In this document: one piece after another, positions 1 to 12,642 of the stretch
Numbering within the stretch: position 1 is the first letter of the stretch
How the letters are laid out: each line of letters opens with the position of its first letter
Source: Opisthocomus hoazin
Lineage: Eukaryota; Chordata; Aves; Opisthocomiformes; Opisthocomidae
Assembly (NCBI RefSeq): GCF_030867145.1
Contig: NC_134440.1
Span: forward strand, 4,216,001 to 4,280,000
Direction: 5' to 3'
DNA length: 64,000 bases
Position numbers and translations under genes: made by a program
The notes under the pieces: model-generated
Told to the model about the DNA's origin: nothing
Seen by the model: the letters and a program-made list of their open reading frames with translations, nothing else
Database searches by the model: none

Positions 1-300
1 GAGGGGACCATACGCTGAGGGACACCGTGAGGGACGTGCGGTGGTGTGGGGGACACTGAGGGGTCCCTGCCCTGGGGATGCTGAGGGACTCTCCATGGCA
101 TGAGGGGACCATGTGCTGAGCGACACCGTGAGGGACCTGCTGTGAGGTGGGGTACACTGAGGGGTTCCTGCCCTGGAAACACCAAGGAGGCACCCATGAT
201 ATGAAGGGACACTGATGGGTCCAAGTTCCAACAGCGGCTGAGAGGGACCTGCTGTGGGGTGGGGGATGCTGAGGAAGACACCGTGAATGAGGGGTTTGAT
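1..300. repeat. 101-bp-period minisatellite (left edge, about 3 units)
   Basis: Units begin with GAGGGGACCAT at 1 and 102 and with a diverged GAAGGGACACT at 203, a period of 101 bp. Phrases such as 'gacaccgtgaggga' and 'actgaggggt' recur at the same offset. The third unit is degenerate. The array runs off the left edge, so its true length is unknown. It is non-coding and G-rich on the plus strand. Confidence 0.85.
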
Positions 301-3300
301 CCCCACCACCCCTCCTCACAGCCTGGATTCGTCCCTGGGGCTCATGGTGGGACCAGACCCAGGAAAAGAGAGTGGGAGCAGGAGGTGTAACGAGCACAGG
401 GAGGCCGATGCGTTGCTCCACTCGGACGAGTGCACTGGTGATGGAGGCCTGCAAAGCTGGTCACCCTCAGGTCTCCCAGAGCCGTCCCAGTACTGACCGG
501 AAGGTGTTTAATGCCACTCCTGTACAGTCTCGCTGCGAGGAAAATGCCAGAGACTTGCATTTAATGGCAGTTCAGGTCTCTAGCAGAGTTTCCATTTGCT
601 GCACAAAGATTGCCAAAGTCAACGTTTCCCTATGACATTATAAGAGAAATAATGCAAGTAGCTTCTGTGATCTCCTCTGCCCACAGCCAATTTATGGTCC
701 TGGGCTGAATTTTTCAGAAGGGGAGACTGTTCTCCTCCCTTACTTTGGCCTCTAGCTCAGATGCCCAATCTGAAGGAGCTATTCTCCAATAATTTTTGAT
801 AACGTGCTCCAGGCTCCCGTTTTTGAGGATCACAGCTGCTTGGCGGTCATCCAAGAGCGAGAGAGCAGAAGTGGCAGTTCTTAAAGGAGGAAAAATGATG
901 GTCTATCACAGGACAGGCTGATTCTTTGAGAGCCTGTTCAGAGAAAGAGCTGTGCTTTCCCCTTACCTCCTCCGTATTTCCTTTGCAGTCACTTCTGAAA
1001 GAATTTCTAAGTGAGCTGGAGATCAGAAGGGTGTAGGAGAACAACTCTCACTTTTACGCGCTGTGTGCCCCAGGAGGGGAAAGCGTGATGGCCCTCCGTG
1101 GGCTCTGGGTCTCAGAAGCATTTTGAGCATGTTCGCTAGAGCCCATCCCAGGCTTGCGGCTGTACACAGCCATCTCGGGACAGCACGGTTGCTAGGGTAA
1201 GTAAATGATCTTTTCAATAGCTACACATGTTTTAAGATAATGAATATCTCTTGTTTAACATTCTATACTTTTTATTCTAAAAGTTCACAAGATGGCCAGG
1301 AGGAGCAGCCAAACTTCTGTGACTGGAGCAGAATCAATACACTGAATGCATGGTAACGAAGTACACAAAGATGTATGACTCATAGCTATGTAATGTCACA
1401 CTTGTGTAATCTTTCAATGTAAACTCTTTTCCTCTAATAAAATGTTAGTGAGTGTACAATACGTATATATGGTGCTGTGAGTCAGCCAAGAAAATACACT
1501 CTGATGAATTCAGAATGAATGTGAACGTTCCCTTGATAACACACCGCGAATGTCTGTGTCAGTTTATGTGCTTGCGATTTCAGCAACAGCTATAACAAAA
1601 TATTTTGTTTCTAGGATATACAACTGTACGTGTACATCACACTGAGAAGCTCCAGCCGGATGCTGTCTTCCAGTAGGCACTGGAAGGACATTTGTTTATA
1701 GCACTGCGCTGACTCTGCCACCTAACTGGGTTTTTTTCTTTGCATAAAGGAAACGTTTAGTGGGTAGCGAGGACGAAAGCCAAGTGCACAAAATAATAAA
1801 TTCACTGCCTTTAGTTTCTTTTTGTTTTCAAATAAAGTGGCGAAGCTAAAAAACTAAACCTGGTGAGGCAAATGTGAGAACTTATTTACCTTGTGAGTCA
1901 CCAGTTCTGCACAAGCTGAGTACAACTTTGCAGTGACCTTCCACTCGGTCTGTGATCATTGTGCTGACATTTTCTGGCTTTTTGCTGTATGCAAAGCTTA
2001 TTTTAAACATGTAAACCCAAGACCCTGGCACTGATCTCACGTATGGCAGCATAGATCAGGAGTGATGCCACTGGTGTATAAATGTGAAGAATGTGAGATT
2101 AGAAAGTATTTGTTAATCTGCTGTGGGTAGAGGAGACCTAAATGATGTGTGATTTGTCTTCCAGCCAAAGCGAACACAGGTTCAAACATTTCTGCAGGGC
2201 AAAGTTGATTTTTCTAGGTGTTGCTGCTGATCTCTGTTGTTGCTTTTACATCAAGAGAAACTTTCTAAGGGATTGCAATCGCGATTCGCCATGTTCGGAG
2301 CGGACTCAAGGCTGGGGCTGTGTGATGGACTGCACCCTGGGTGAAAGGCTGCTGCTGGGTGGGTTGGTGAGAATGCCCACGTCACCTGGCTGCTAGAGCA
2401 CTCTGAGTCATTACAGAACTCAAACAAACAAACAAAAAGCTCCTTTCTCATGGGATTGTTCTCAGAACGTTCTGACTGCACCTAGAGCACGTAATAACAG
2501 CGGGGTAAACGAGCTGAGAAGGAGACCTCTTAGCACAGCTGCTCAAAATCACAATGCTTGTAACACCGTGACCAGTCACTCCGTATTTAAATGAGACAAG
2601 CAGTAGCGCAGGATTTCCTTGCCTGCATCTCAAATTGCCGTAGTTGTGTTGACTATACAATTTCTTCTGCTAATTTAAACTGCAGATTCAGAGTTAGTGC
2701 TTTTTAGAGTCTGCTCTCAAGGAAGTTGATAAAATGATGTAAACAACCACATAAAATGAAATAAAGAGGTATTTTTTGAAGAGGCATGTCTTAATTTGAG
2801 GAGATTGATTTAATCCTGTAGGCCTTTTGTCTGCTGAAAGTAACATCTAGAATTAAGTTGATAAAGAAACCTTTTTGACCAGACCTTTCATGACTGGAGT
2901 TGGTTCCTGTTCAGGGACTTCAAGACAAAGGTGAACCATCTCTTTGATAAGCTGAAGGGGCTCACTAAGTTTTTAGTACAACATATTTTCCTTTAATATT
3001 TTTGTGATTCTCCTCTGAACTATGTGCATATTTTTAAAAATCTTTCTTGAGCTTTGAGCACTGGAAATGCAGAGCAGCAGGCAAATACAAGTCACCGCTC
3101 TTCAGCCAAGGGCTGCACTTGTGCACTTCCAGTTGTGGTGTTGCACTGAAGCTCACCCATGAGTCACAGTTTCGCAAAGCTCTCCTGTCCCCCAGCTCTT
3201 CCACTGCATCTCAGCCTCCCAGCCAAGGGCACCACCACCACGTCCTACACTCGGTGCTGGCTCCGGGCTTTTCGACTCGATTTAATTCATGGCAATGGTG

Positions 3301-6300
3301 AAAGCATGCGGTGCAGGTGGAGACTGGAAGGTGCAACAGAGCCCTGGGAGGCCATGGTGGGAGTTCTTATGGGCCACGGTGCAGGGCTGGGAAGCATCAT
3401 TAGATGCTTGGAACAACTGGGAGGAATCCAGCTTATTTAGGGCTGCGCAGATGGAAGGTAGAGTCTGCCAAAAAGTGCAGCGAGAAGAGGCATCTGACGA
3501 TGGCCATCTCCAGCAGAGCAATTTTGCTGTCCCCATTTTTTTACCTGTTGGCCTAGGTAGGAACCTATTTTTATCCCTGCCAAAAAGCAGAGCTGCTTGC
3601 ATTTGTTGTTCCTAGAAGTATGGCCTTAAGCTTGGCTGTGTGGCCATGCATGGTGTTTGTTTCTGTCTGGATAGCGAAGCAGTTTCAACAATTCTTTAAC
3701 AATGGCATGTTCTTCAAATTGTGTTGCACTCACTTGATCTTTGTCATCTAGGACTTTATCAGTAACAGTTTCTGTTTTCTTCCAGGTCATTGTTAACAAC
3801 GCTGAATGGTAAGTGATGATAAAAAAAGATCAAGAACTAATAAACCTGCTTGATTAAAATTTAAATTAGATTTCAAGATGTATCAGCTTGTGTTTGGACC
3901 AGTTTGCATGTGCGCACCATATTGATTTATCATGTTCTTGTTTCTTATTGCAAAAACCATACTGCACCGAAGCAAATCCTTGCAGAGCTTTGCCTGTTAC
4001 ATCAGTACTGCTGCCTTATCTAAAACACTGTTAAAATCCACTGTCGTTAACTAAACCATCTTTATTTATAATTCTTTTACTGTATCAAGTTTATGTAACG
4101 CTGACAGGCATTCTGGGTCATTCTGTTTACCCTGTTAAAATATTGACATAATATTAACATTCTTCAAGTCACCTGGGGCTTCCCCACTGTTCTGAAATGG
4201 ATTGATAATAAACATTAGCCATCTGGATATGTCCTTAGTTGGTTCTTTTGAAACACTTACTTACAAGTTACCCAGACCTGGCAACTTAATATTGTTTGAG
4301 TTGAGTAGCAGTTGTTTTAACATCCTCCTTAGTTACTGGAATGGAAAGTATTTCAACATCATTATTGTGTGATCTGAATACAGCATCTGGCTTTCTCCCA
4401 AAGAGAGAACAGAAATATTTTTTAGCACTTCTGCTTTTTCGGCATGATTATTGACAGTTCTATCATTTCCATTCATTGTGATGGCAATCTTAATTCGTTT
4501 TAGTGAAAGCCTTATTAACTCGGTGCACAACAATTAGCAAATGTCAAGCGTTGATACTTTCAACCACCGCGTGCTGTAGCTAGGCAGACTTCCATCGATG
4601 CGAAGGGAGAAGCAGCTTCGATTCCATTTCAGTGGAATCAGTCAACTTCCACAAAGAAAACCTTTCTCAGAAATATGCAAGAAAATACTGTTCCCATCAT
4701 TAAAGTATGTTGATGGTTCAGTAAATCATGCAAAAAATCAGCTGTTTAGTTAATTCGGTGGAGGTAATTATGTATTGTTACTTGAGCGTGAAGAATGATA
4801 GCGTTCAGCTGTAAATACTTTTTTGTCATTTTTGATTTTGGGACTCTTCAAACCTAAAAAATTTATGTCAGTTTTTTAATTATCAGCTTGGATTAGGTAT
4901 GTAGTTGTGTTTCTGCCAGCTTTTACTGATGTGTGTGCTGAATGCACATATGTTGTATTGCAGATGTCCCTTGCAGCTGTCAATTAAAAACACATTTCAG
5001 AGATCTTTTCTTTTTTTTTTTTACAGAACTGTGAAATGATGCCACAGTTTCAAAAACTCTGCAAGCATGTTTAAGTGTATCGTCAGTGAAACTGCTTAAC
5101 ATACCAGTGACTGATTATGACTAGCAGATTTCAGTTGTTGCCAAATACTTTTTGTTACAGAATCAAATACCTAGTGATGAAATGGGCAATAAGGGTGTGG
5201 AATAATAGGAGCATGGCTCAGAAAGTACCTATGTGGTTTCATTCAGAAAATTTACTGTTACTATTAACAAACATGTAATAGTCTCCACAAAGTCAGGAGC
5301 CCAATAAGATGAAACTCCTTTAATTCTGGAATACAGTTGGTTTTACACTGTGAGATTTCATACTAGTCACATCTTTCCTGGTCTACATTTTCAGAGAGAA
5401 CTTACATAGTTGGTTGGAGATGACAGGAGAAAAAGAAAAATGATGTCTTATCTCTTCTGTCCACTTGGGACAACTGGTAAAATTGTAAGACAAGCAAAGT
5501 TAACTGGTTTTAGAAGTGAGAACGGTGTTTGCATTTTAATTAATACAGGAAAAAATTCTGTTTGAGGGATCTTCAAAGAACTACTCAGATGCACTTTTCT
5601 CTCTTTTTAATTTGTGAGATCTGTTGCAGTCTGAGTCAGCACAGCAGATGCAGATGGCCGCCTTTGCAGACTTTTTTGTCACTTTGAAGTTCACAGGTTT
5701 TAACTGGGGGAGGGGGGGAGAAGACTGGACAGAGCTGAAAACCAGCCACAAGCAGAGAATTACTTACAAGTGAGGAAAGCTTTGGGTTTTTTTCCCCTCA
5801 TTGACCTGAAGAATATCTTTATAGGTTATGGGTTTATCTGATAAGTGGAGGTTTATTCACCAAGTATACAAAGTAAGAGTTCATACAGGGTGTAGGGTGG
5901 CAAGCCTTGCTTAACGTGATGAACTTGTGGGGTTTAGTTCTCATTTATAAAATACCTTCTTTGTACTGCACCTGTATTATTTATTAGTCATATGTCCTGC
6001 AGTTGAGTAATGGGAAATACTGGAGCAAGCATTTCATTAACTGTGACACTGTTAATTGGTATTGCTTGCTGCCTGGAATGACTTTCCCTGTTTGAATACA
6101 TGGAAGTATGAATCAGAGCTTAGCGAATTAGCCAGTGAGAGGAAGACAGGCATCTTTGCATGATAGGCTGGATGTATAGCGCAGCTGAGCTCATTTGCCT
6201 TCCTGGACTGTGAAGTCTTTTTCAGGCTTAGATCACTGAAGTATTCAGAACGGTATATATTTTTTTCCATGATCACAATTAGTTGTATCATTATGATTAA

Positions 6301-9300
6301 GCTTTGAAACTTCAGTGGGATATTTTGGGACAGACTTTTTTCCAGAGGCTTATGTCCATTGTTGTGACCATTTTTTTTCCTGAGCTATTAATGCCTACCT
6401 TTTAGGATATTTATACATTTAAATTCCTGGATACATCTGAGCTTAGGAACGGTGTTTTGTGTCTGGTAGAAAAGTGTTTCTATTAAAAAATAAAACTTCA
6501 GCTTATTTTCTTATGCACCTGAAAGTTTACTCCGAATAATTCAGCTGCTATGCCTTCAAGGAATGTCACACATTGCTCACAATAAGCTCTAAGGTGGAAT
6601 TAAGTGCCAGTCGTCAGGGTTGATACTGATCAAAATTATTAATATTTGGTGCTATAGTATATACAGCAATTATACTTTAGGAGAATAATGCTGTTGAAAT
6701 CTCTTGAACGGTTACAGCTATTCTTGAGCAATAAAATGCTTTTCAAGGGACAGCCTAATACAATGCAACTTTGTAGAACAAGTTGTGAAATTTTCTTTTC
6801 ATTTGCCACATAAAGTGCCAAATAAATGTTTGCAATAAAAATACAAGCCTGGGAAGAACGTGTTTTGCCAATTACAGCATAATGTGGGCTACAAAGAAGT
6901 GTTCAGAATGGAGTTTATTATGGATGTTAGTGTCAGGTTACAGGAGGGAAAAGGGTGCCTTAATTTGCCAAATAACCAGTATGATTTTTGTCCCGCATTT
7001 GCAAGGAAAATCCCTGCTTTTGAAAGAAAGGAGATGGGTCTAATCCTGTGCAAAATTAATTTAGTGAGGAGAAGCAGGCAGCCTCCTGCTTGGTGAGAAA
7101 CCAATGCACGGGGACTGCAAAACCCTGATTGATGGTGGCCAATCCCTTCAGCTGGTGGTTGCCACATTTAGCTCCTCCAGTTGGCCAACGCCAGGCGAGG
7201 GGGGGCACAGGGTGGGATTAAAGCTTCTGGAGCAGAAGTGGTACAAGCCACATTGGGCCTGGTGGTAACAATTTAGGGGGCCCTTTCTCCTCTTGCTCAA
7301 GAGCTTGCATGATTCACCCTGTTCCCTTTTTTTAAGTTTCATATCACAGAGAACCGAGTTATTTTTCAACACAACTTTTACTTCAGCCTAAAGTTAGATA
7401 CCGAAACACTCTGTCCACAGCTACAGCTTAGCTCAGCCTGACGACGCTCTTGAAATAAAGCCTAGGATCCTGCTTGCTGCAAACATGCAAAATAAGAGCT
7501 GTCTTGTGCTCGACTTCTTTGCTGACTGTTTTCTGTCTTCTTCGGCTTAAAAACCACCTGCTTCGAGGAGATGGCAAAGTGTCTCATTCACATGAAATCA
7601 GCGCGAAGCAGCCAGCCAAGAGGCAGCGGCGCGTATGAGCGAGAGGGGATCCTTTGCAGCCTTTATATACCAGAGTTATTTTTAACCACAGCCTCCATGC
7701 TTATTACAGTGTTTCCTCTCTCAGACGCTCAGGAAGCCCACTTGGCTCTGTTTCCTGCTAACATGCGGCCCTGGCTCACAAAATCTCTGAGAACAACAGG
7801 CCTGAGACTGCTCGGCTCCATTAAAAAAACTGGCAACTTTTCAAGCCCTGACAGAAAACCTTTGAAAGCTCTGGATTTCCTCCAGCTAACGTATGAGGCT
7901 CCTACATCGGTGACAAATTAGACTGAAACAGCACAAAATGCTCCTATGTAAATAGCCTTTTTCTGCGTTCACCCTTTTAATAGTTCAAACATTATTTATA
8001 GTTATTTCTCTGGATGGAAAAATATTTTTATATTTTTCCAAAGATGGGTCCTAGTGAAATGTTTTCCTTGTTTGTTTGGGTGTTTTGATTTTTTTTTTCC
8101 TTTTTCCTTCGAGATTTTTGTGACAGTTTTCTTAGGCTCCAGGAGCAACCTTTCCTTCCTGGAAAACCAGGACAAAATGGCTGTTGTGAGTTCTTCAGTA
8201 AAAGGCCTGTGTCAAGCACTGAACACGAGTTCTAAACTCTGCCATTCCTCAACTATGAAAGAATAGTTAAAACAGGCACAACTGACTTCTGATTTCCTGA
8301 GGGACAACAGAAAAGGTCAGTTGCACTTTATTGGTGCCTTTACCCATGCGTTTTATGCATATCGTTTGTCCTTTGTATTTTATTTTTTCTTGCAGACTTT
8401 TCACTGCAATTCCAAAGGGACTCCTGCTTCCAAAAATGCTTTCAAGTAGTGGAATAGATGTGACCTTTAGTGCTGAAAATGCTTTCTTCTCCTGAGTTGA
8501 CATTTTACAATATTCTAAGAAATCCTACCATGAAGCAACTTCTCATGTCTGTCAGTAATAATGACTTTGAATCATGGATGATAACTCCAGAATATTAGGC
8601 ATATGTGATTTTTCTGATTTTCTAGGAGCATTTCCAGTCGTCTCATCTTTGGCTGGGTCAGCATCACCTTAAAGGGTATTTATTGCCCTGAGTGTGAACA
8701 AGACTCATCTGTAACATCTACCTGGCCTCTCTAGTCCCAGTCTTTATCTCAGTCACTGGAGGGATGAGCACGGTCATTGGGAGCAAGTTCACTGGAGCAG
8801 GAGGATTCTCTGACCTGCCCATTTTCTTGCTAGCTGGCCAGTAAGATGTGTTTATTCTCTCCCCCTCCCCCCTCCAATTTTAATCATCCATAGCCTGAGC
8901 ACATAGGCTAAGGAATTGTAAGGCTCTGTTTGTACTTAAAGGAGAGAGTGAGGGAGAATTTATCCCACCCTGGGATGGTACAGCCAATTCTTAGACAGCT
9001 AAAGGCAATTACAGTTAGTACTATTCCAGCCTTACAGATTTATGGAATTCCCTCCTATTTTCTTTTTCCTCCTTAATGGATTTTCTTCAGTCCTTCAGCC
9101 ACTTCAGTCATGCCCTCAACCACTAGGTTATGGCTTATAGAAAGAAAAAAATAATTATTCTGTTTTTAACGTGGATCATCTCTGTTGGTTTTGTATGACA
9201 GCAGCATTTTTGCTCTCTGCCTTTCGCTTGGACTTTGGCTATTGTGTAAGAGCATCTCCAATGGGAAAGATCATCTATATCATGAGGAAGCAAGTAAAAT

Positions 9301-10320
9301 TAATGTCTGTTTTACTGGTCTCAGTAACGCTGCTCAAGCAGCTGTGCTTTGCTACACCAGTGACAATGAAATAGTGAACTGGGAGCTGGGTGTATCAAGG
9401 ACGATCTTGAATGAGTAACTACCACTGTCTCTCAGATGACCCTTATTCTGATTGAAATCAGTTTACTCCCAAAGTTATCTACTTTTCACACAGATGTGGT
9501 TAACTTTTGCAGTTGAAAATTACTCTTATGAGAAAAGAAAAATGTAAACAGTTTCTAGATGTGAAAGAGCTGAATCTCACGTTTCGTGGCTTGTAGCAAC
9601 TCATTCTGCTGTTAATTTGTTGCTTGTTTGGGGCTTTTATCTTGTATCATACCCAAAAATTGGTCTTTGGCTGTGCCAGGGGCACCATCCTTTGAACAAA
9701 TGTCGGCAAGTGAGTCTTTTAAATTCAGCGTATCATTTTGGCAGTTGATCTTTCTTTTGCAAATGTAAGTTTTGTAGTTACAATCACAGCTCAAAGCATT
9801 TGCCCGCATAGTTTGTGGAACAAGTGGTACGCAATAGCAGATTCACGTTTATTTTCAGGCAGGAAACCAAGAGTGCAAATATGCATCATGAACTGAAGGG
9901 TCAGGGTGAAGCCTTTTTAAAAAAGAATCAAGGTGGTTGGGCTGCGTTTATCACGCGCAGTCAAGTGGTCTAAAATTGACTTGTTTTGATGCTATTTGGA
10001 GCTCACTGTAATGAAAAACTGTCTTTGTGCAGATTGACTTTCTGCGTCACAACCCGTCTTGGGATAGTAATACCAACAAGGACAATTAGTGTAACTGTCG
10101 TTCACAGTTGCTGTTTGTTTGTACTCGGTGGTTTATGGTAGAAACTGCAGGATAGCCTTCCATTCGAGCTCTTGCCAGTGGCCTCAGTAATTGCCCACTA
10201 GTCACTGAAGGACAGACTCACTAAGGACTTTCAAAGCTAACTTACTCTCCCTCAAATATAACTGAAATTTATAGCTAGCAGCTTCTAAAATAACTCACAT
10301 CACTACCACCTCCAAAAACA
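301..10320. other. Intergenic, no gene recognised
   Basis: About 10 kb of mostly AT-rich sequence. The short open frames here have no recognisable domains and no supporting splice pattern. Homopolymer tracts occur, for example a T run near 5,010 and a G-rich tract near 5,710. No C2H2 zinc-finger linker or other protein signature was seen on either strand. By synteny with mammals this should lie between AP1M1 and KLF2, so it may hold distal regulatory DNA; that is inference. Confidence 0.55.
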
Positions 10321-10480
10321 GCTCTGGGACCATGTGGCCTTGTGGTTATGGCTCTGGGGTTGTGGTGATGAAGTCAGAGATTCAAATCCAGTTGTAGGGA
10401 GATAAAAAGCTTCAAAGAAAGTGAAACTGTTTTTGCCTTGATTATGTGGAAATAATAACACCTCATTTTACTTACACCTG
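10321..10480 (+). repeat. Ancient tRNA-derived SINE, MIR/CORE-like
   Basis: An A-box-like TGGCCTTGTGG lies at 10335-10345, followed by GTGGTTATGG. A B-box-like GATTCAAATCC lies at 10379-10389, two changes from the GGTTCGAATCC consensus. Box spacing fits a tRNA head. About 60 bp further on, GGAAATAATAACACCTCATT resembles the MIR 3' segment that carries GGATAATAATAGTACCTACCTCAT. The copy is heavily diverged. A degraded tRNA pseudogene is the alternative, but the downstream similarity favours a SINE. Confidence 0.5.
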
Positions 10481-12601
10481 AAAAACAAAATTCATAGCTA
10501 AAAATAAGGTATGGTGCAGAATACCATGTCATGTCAGGAGATGCACTGTGGATAAAAGCGTGTGGCTGGTATGAAGAGAGCTCATTCAGATTGACATGTC
10601 AGAGGGGTTTGCTTCTCTTGGTACATAATATCAAGGTGTCGGGTGATAAAAGTCAAGGTCTGAAGCCTCCACTGGCAACACAGTCAGAGACTAACGAGGT
10701 CCACGGTACTTTTCAATGTGCATTTTGGCTGAGTGACTGTTGGCTTGGGGTTTGAGGTGGGGAAAGGTTTTGCTTCCTTGCTTGCTTAGAGCTGCCCAGA
10801 GGTTGCTCTTAGGGGCCATTTGCAGTGCATGGAGGGAGTTGCATAAGAATCCCATGGATGCTATGCTGGAAATTGTTGTTATTGTACAATAATTAGTAAA
10901 TATAAATAGATCATAGCTGTCTAATTGTACAGGCTCAGGGTGGACAAGGTGCTTCCCGCTGTTAGAAAGCTGTTTCCCTGGACTGCAGTGTCTGTGTCTT
11001 GTCTCACATTTTGGGGTCTTTCAGCTATGAGGTCCTGTAGTTTTTAATGAATTCTCAGACAAAGCAGCCCTGCTTCAGGTGGACGACTTAAGGGACTGCC
11101 ACTGTGGGCTGGCCAATGTCTCAGGAGTAAAACTGTGCTGTAGAGAGGTATGTGTACACACACACACATGCACACGATATGTATTCAAGTGCCTCAGGCC
11201 AAGGAGGAATCTAAAACTGGACTAAATATAATTAAATTGCTGAGTTATTCTGCACAAGGAAGCACACAGGTCTTTTCAGATGGAAAATGCTGACTTCCCC
11301 CTCAATATACAGCATTATCATGAAGCCATTGCTGTCCTGCTGAGTTATTCCTATAGCCAGTTGATATGTTTCTGGGGGCGTTGCTGAGCAGTCCTTGAGG
11401 GAATCTTTAAAAACTGAGCCAGCTCTGACATTGGCTTTAGGAGAGACCTCTCCCCCAAAAAAAAGCCCATCGAAACCCCAGCTTTGTGATGTTAACTGTC
11501 AGGTTTTGTATCTCTCACTGATACTGGACTAAATTCCCACTGTTTACACAAGGTATGAAAGGATTTTTAACTTAGACTGAGAGTGAAAGTCAGATTAAAG
11601 TCTCACTTCTTTGTACATAGGATGTAAATATGAAGGCATATTTCAGGGCATAAATGTGTACAGACTCTCTGCTAGAGATCATCAGAAGAAGAGTCCATGG
11701 TGCTGTTAATCCTAAGAATAGCTATTATTGGGTTATGATGACATCTAGAAACCCCAAGTGAGCTTTTTTCTGATTTATTTAGTAGCATTGCAATGGGAAA
11801 ACATAGAGATGATAGTGAGCATCAATGGTGCGGATTGTCTCTACAGTGCACAGGGAAAATTCAAACCTGATTCATCAGTGACAAGCTTGGCAGATTATTT
11901 CTTGAACTGCAACAAGATTTAGTCTACAGTAGAGACAAGCAGTGAAGCATTTACAGAAAGAGAACTGATGTTTCCGTTGTTGAAATCCAGTGGATATCAA
12001 AGATGTCTTTGAATTTCTACAATTAGAAGGAGCCAAATAAAAACCAAATAATTTTCCAAGCAGATGGCCTTAGCCCTCAATACCAAAATTATCAAACTCC
12101 CTAAGTAGTGGTTTTAAGATAGATGTTAATGGATCTTTGAGCAAGGAGCATTAGTGATCTGGACTACAGCAACATTTTAATTAAAAAGTTGTACAATAAC
12201 AGACTCAAAATGTAAACTTCAAAACATTTAAAGCCTAAATTACGATGGGTTAAGAACTGGCATTGAGTATGTAATTTTTAACATTCCAGACTGCCTTCAT
12301 TATAGTTCAAGAAGCCACAGAAATACACCGTTACGAGCCAGGAATAGTTCTTCCTTTTATTTGGAAAGAGAATTACAGAGGGAGCTATTGGGAACTGAAG
12401 TTTAGTTCCTAAAGCAGGAGCAGGCTACAATATTTTTATACACAACTGCAACCACAGACTTGCACTCATTCAAACATGCCGGACTAAACGGTGCCGGCTG
12501 TATAAATACTCAACACTAAGTTAAAACACAGGTTCTTTTTTATTTCAGCTTTGAAGGTTTATCATGCTATTTCTACTTTTGCAATATCATTTAAAGTCTA
12601 G

Positions 12602-12642
<41 letters not shown>

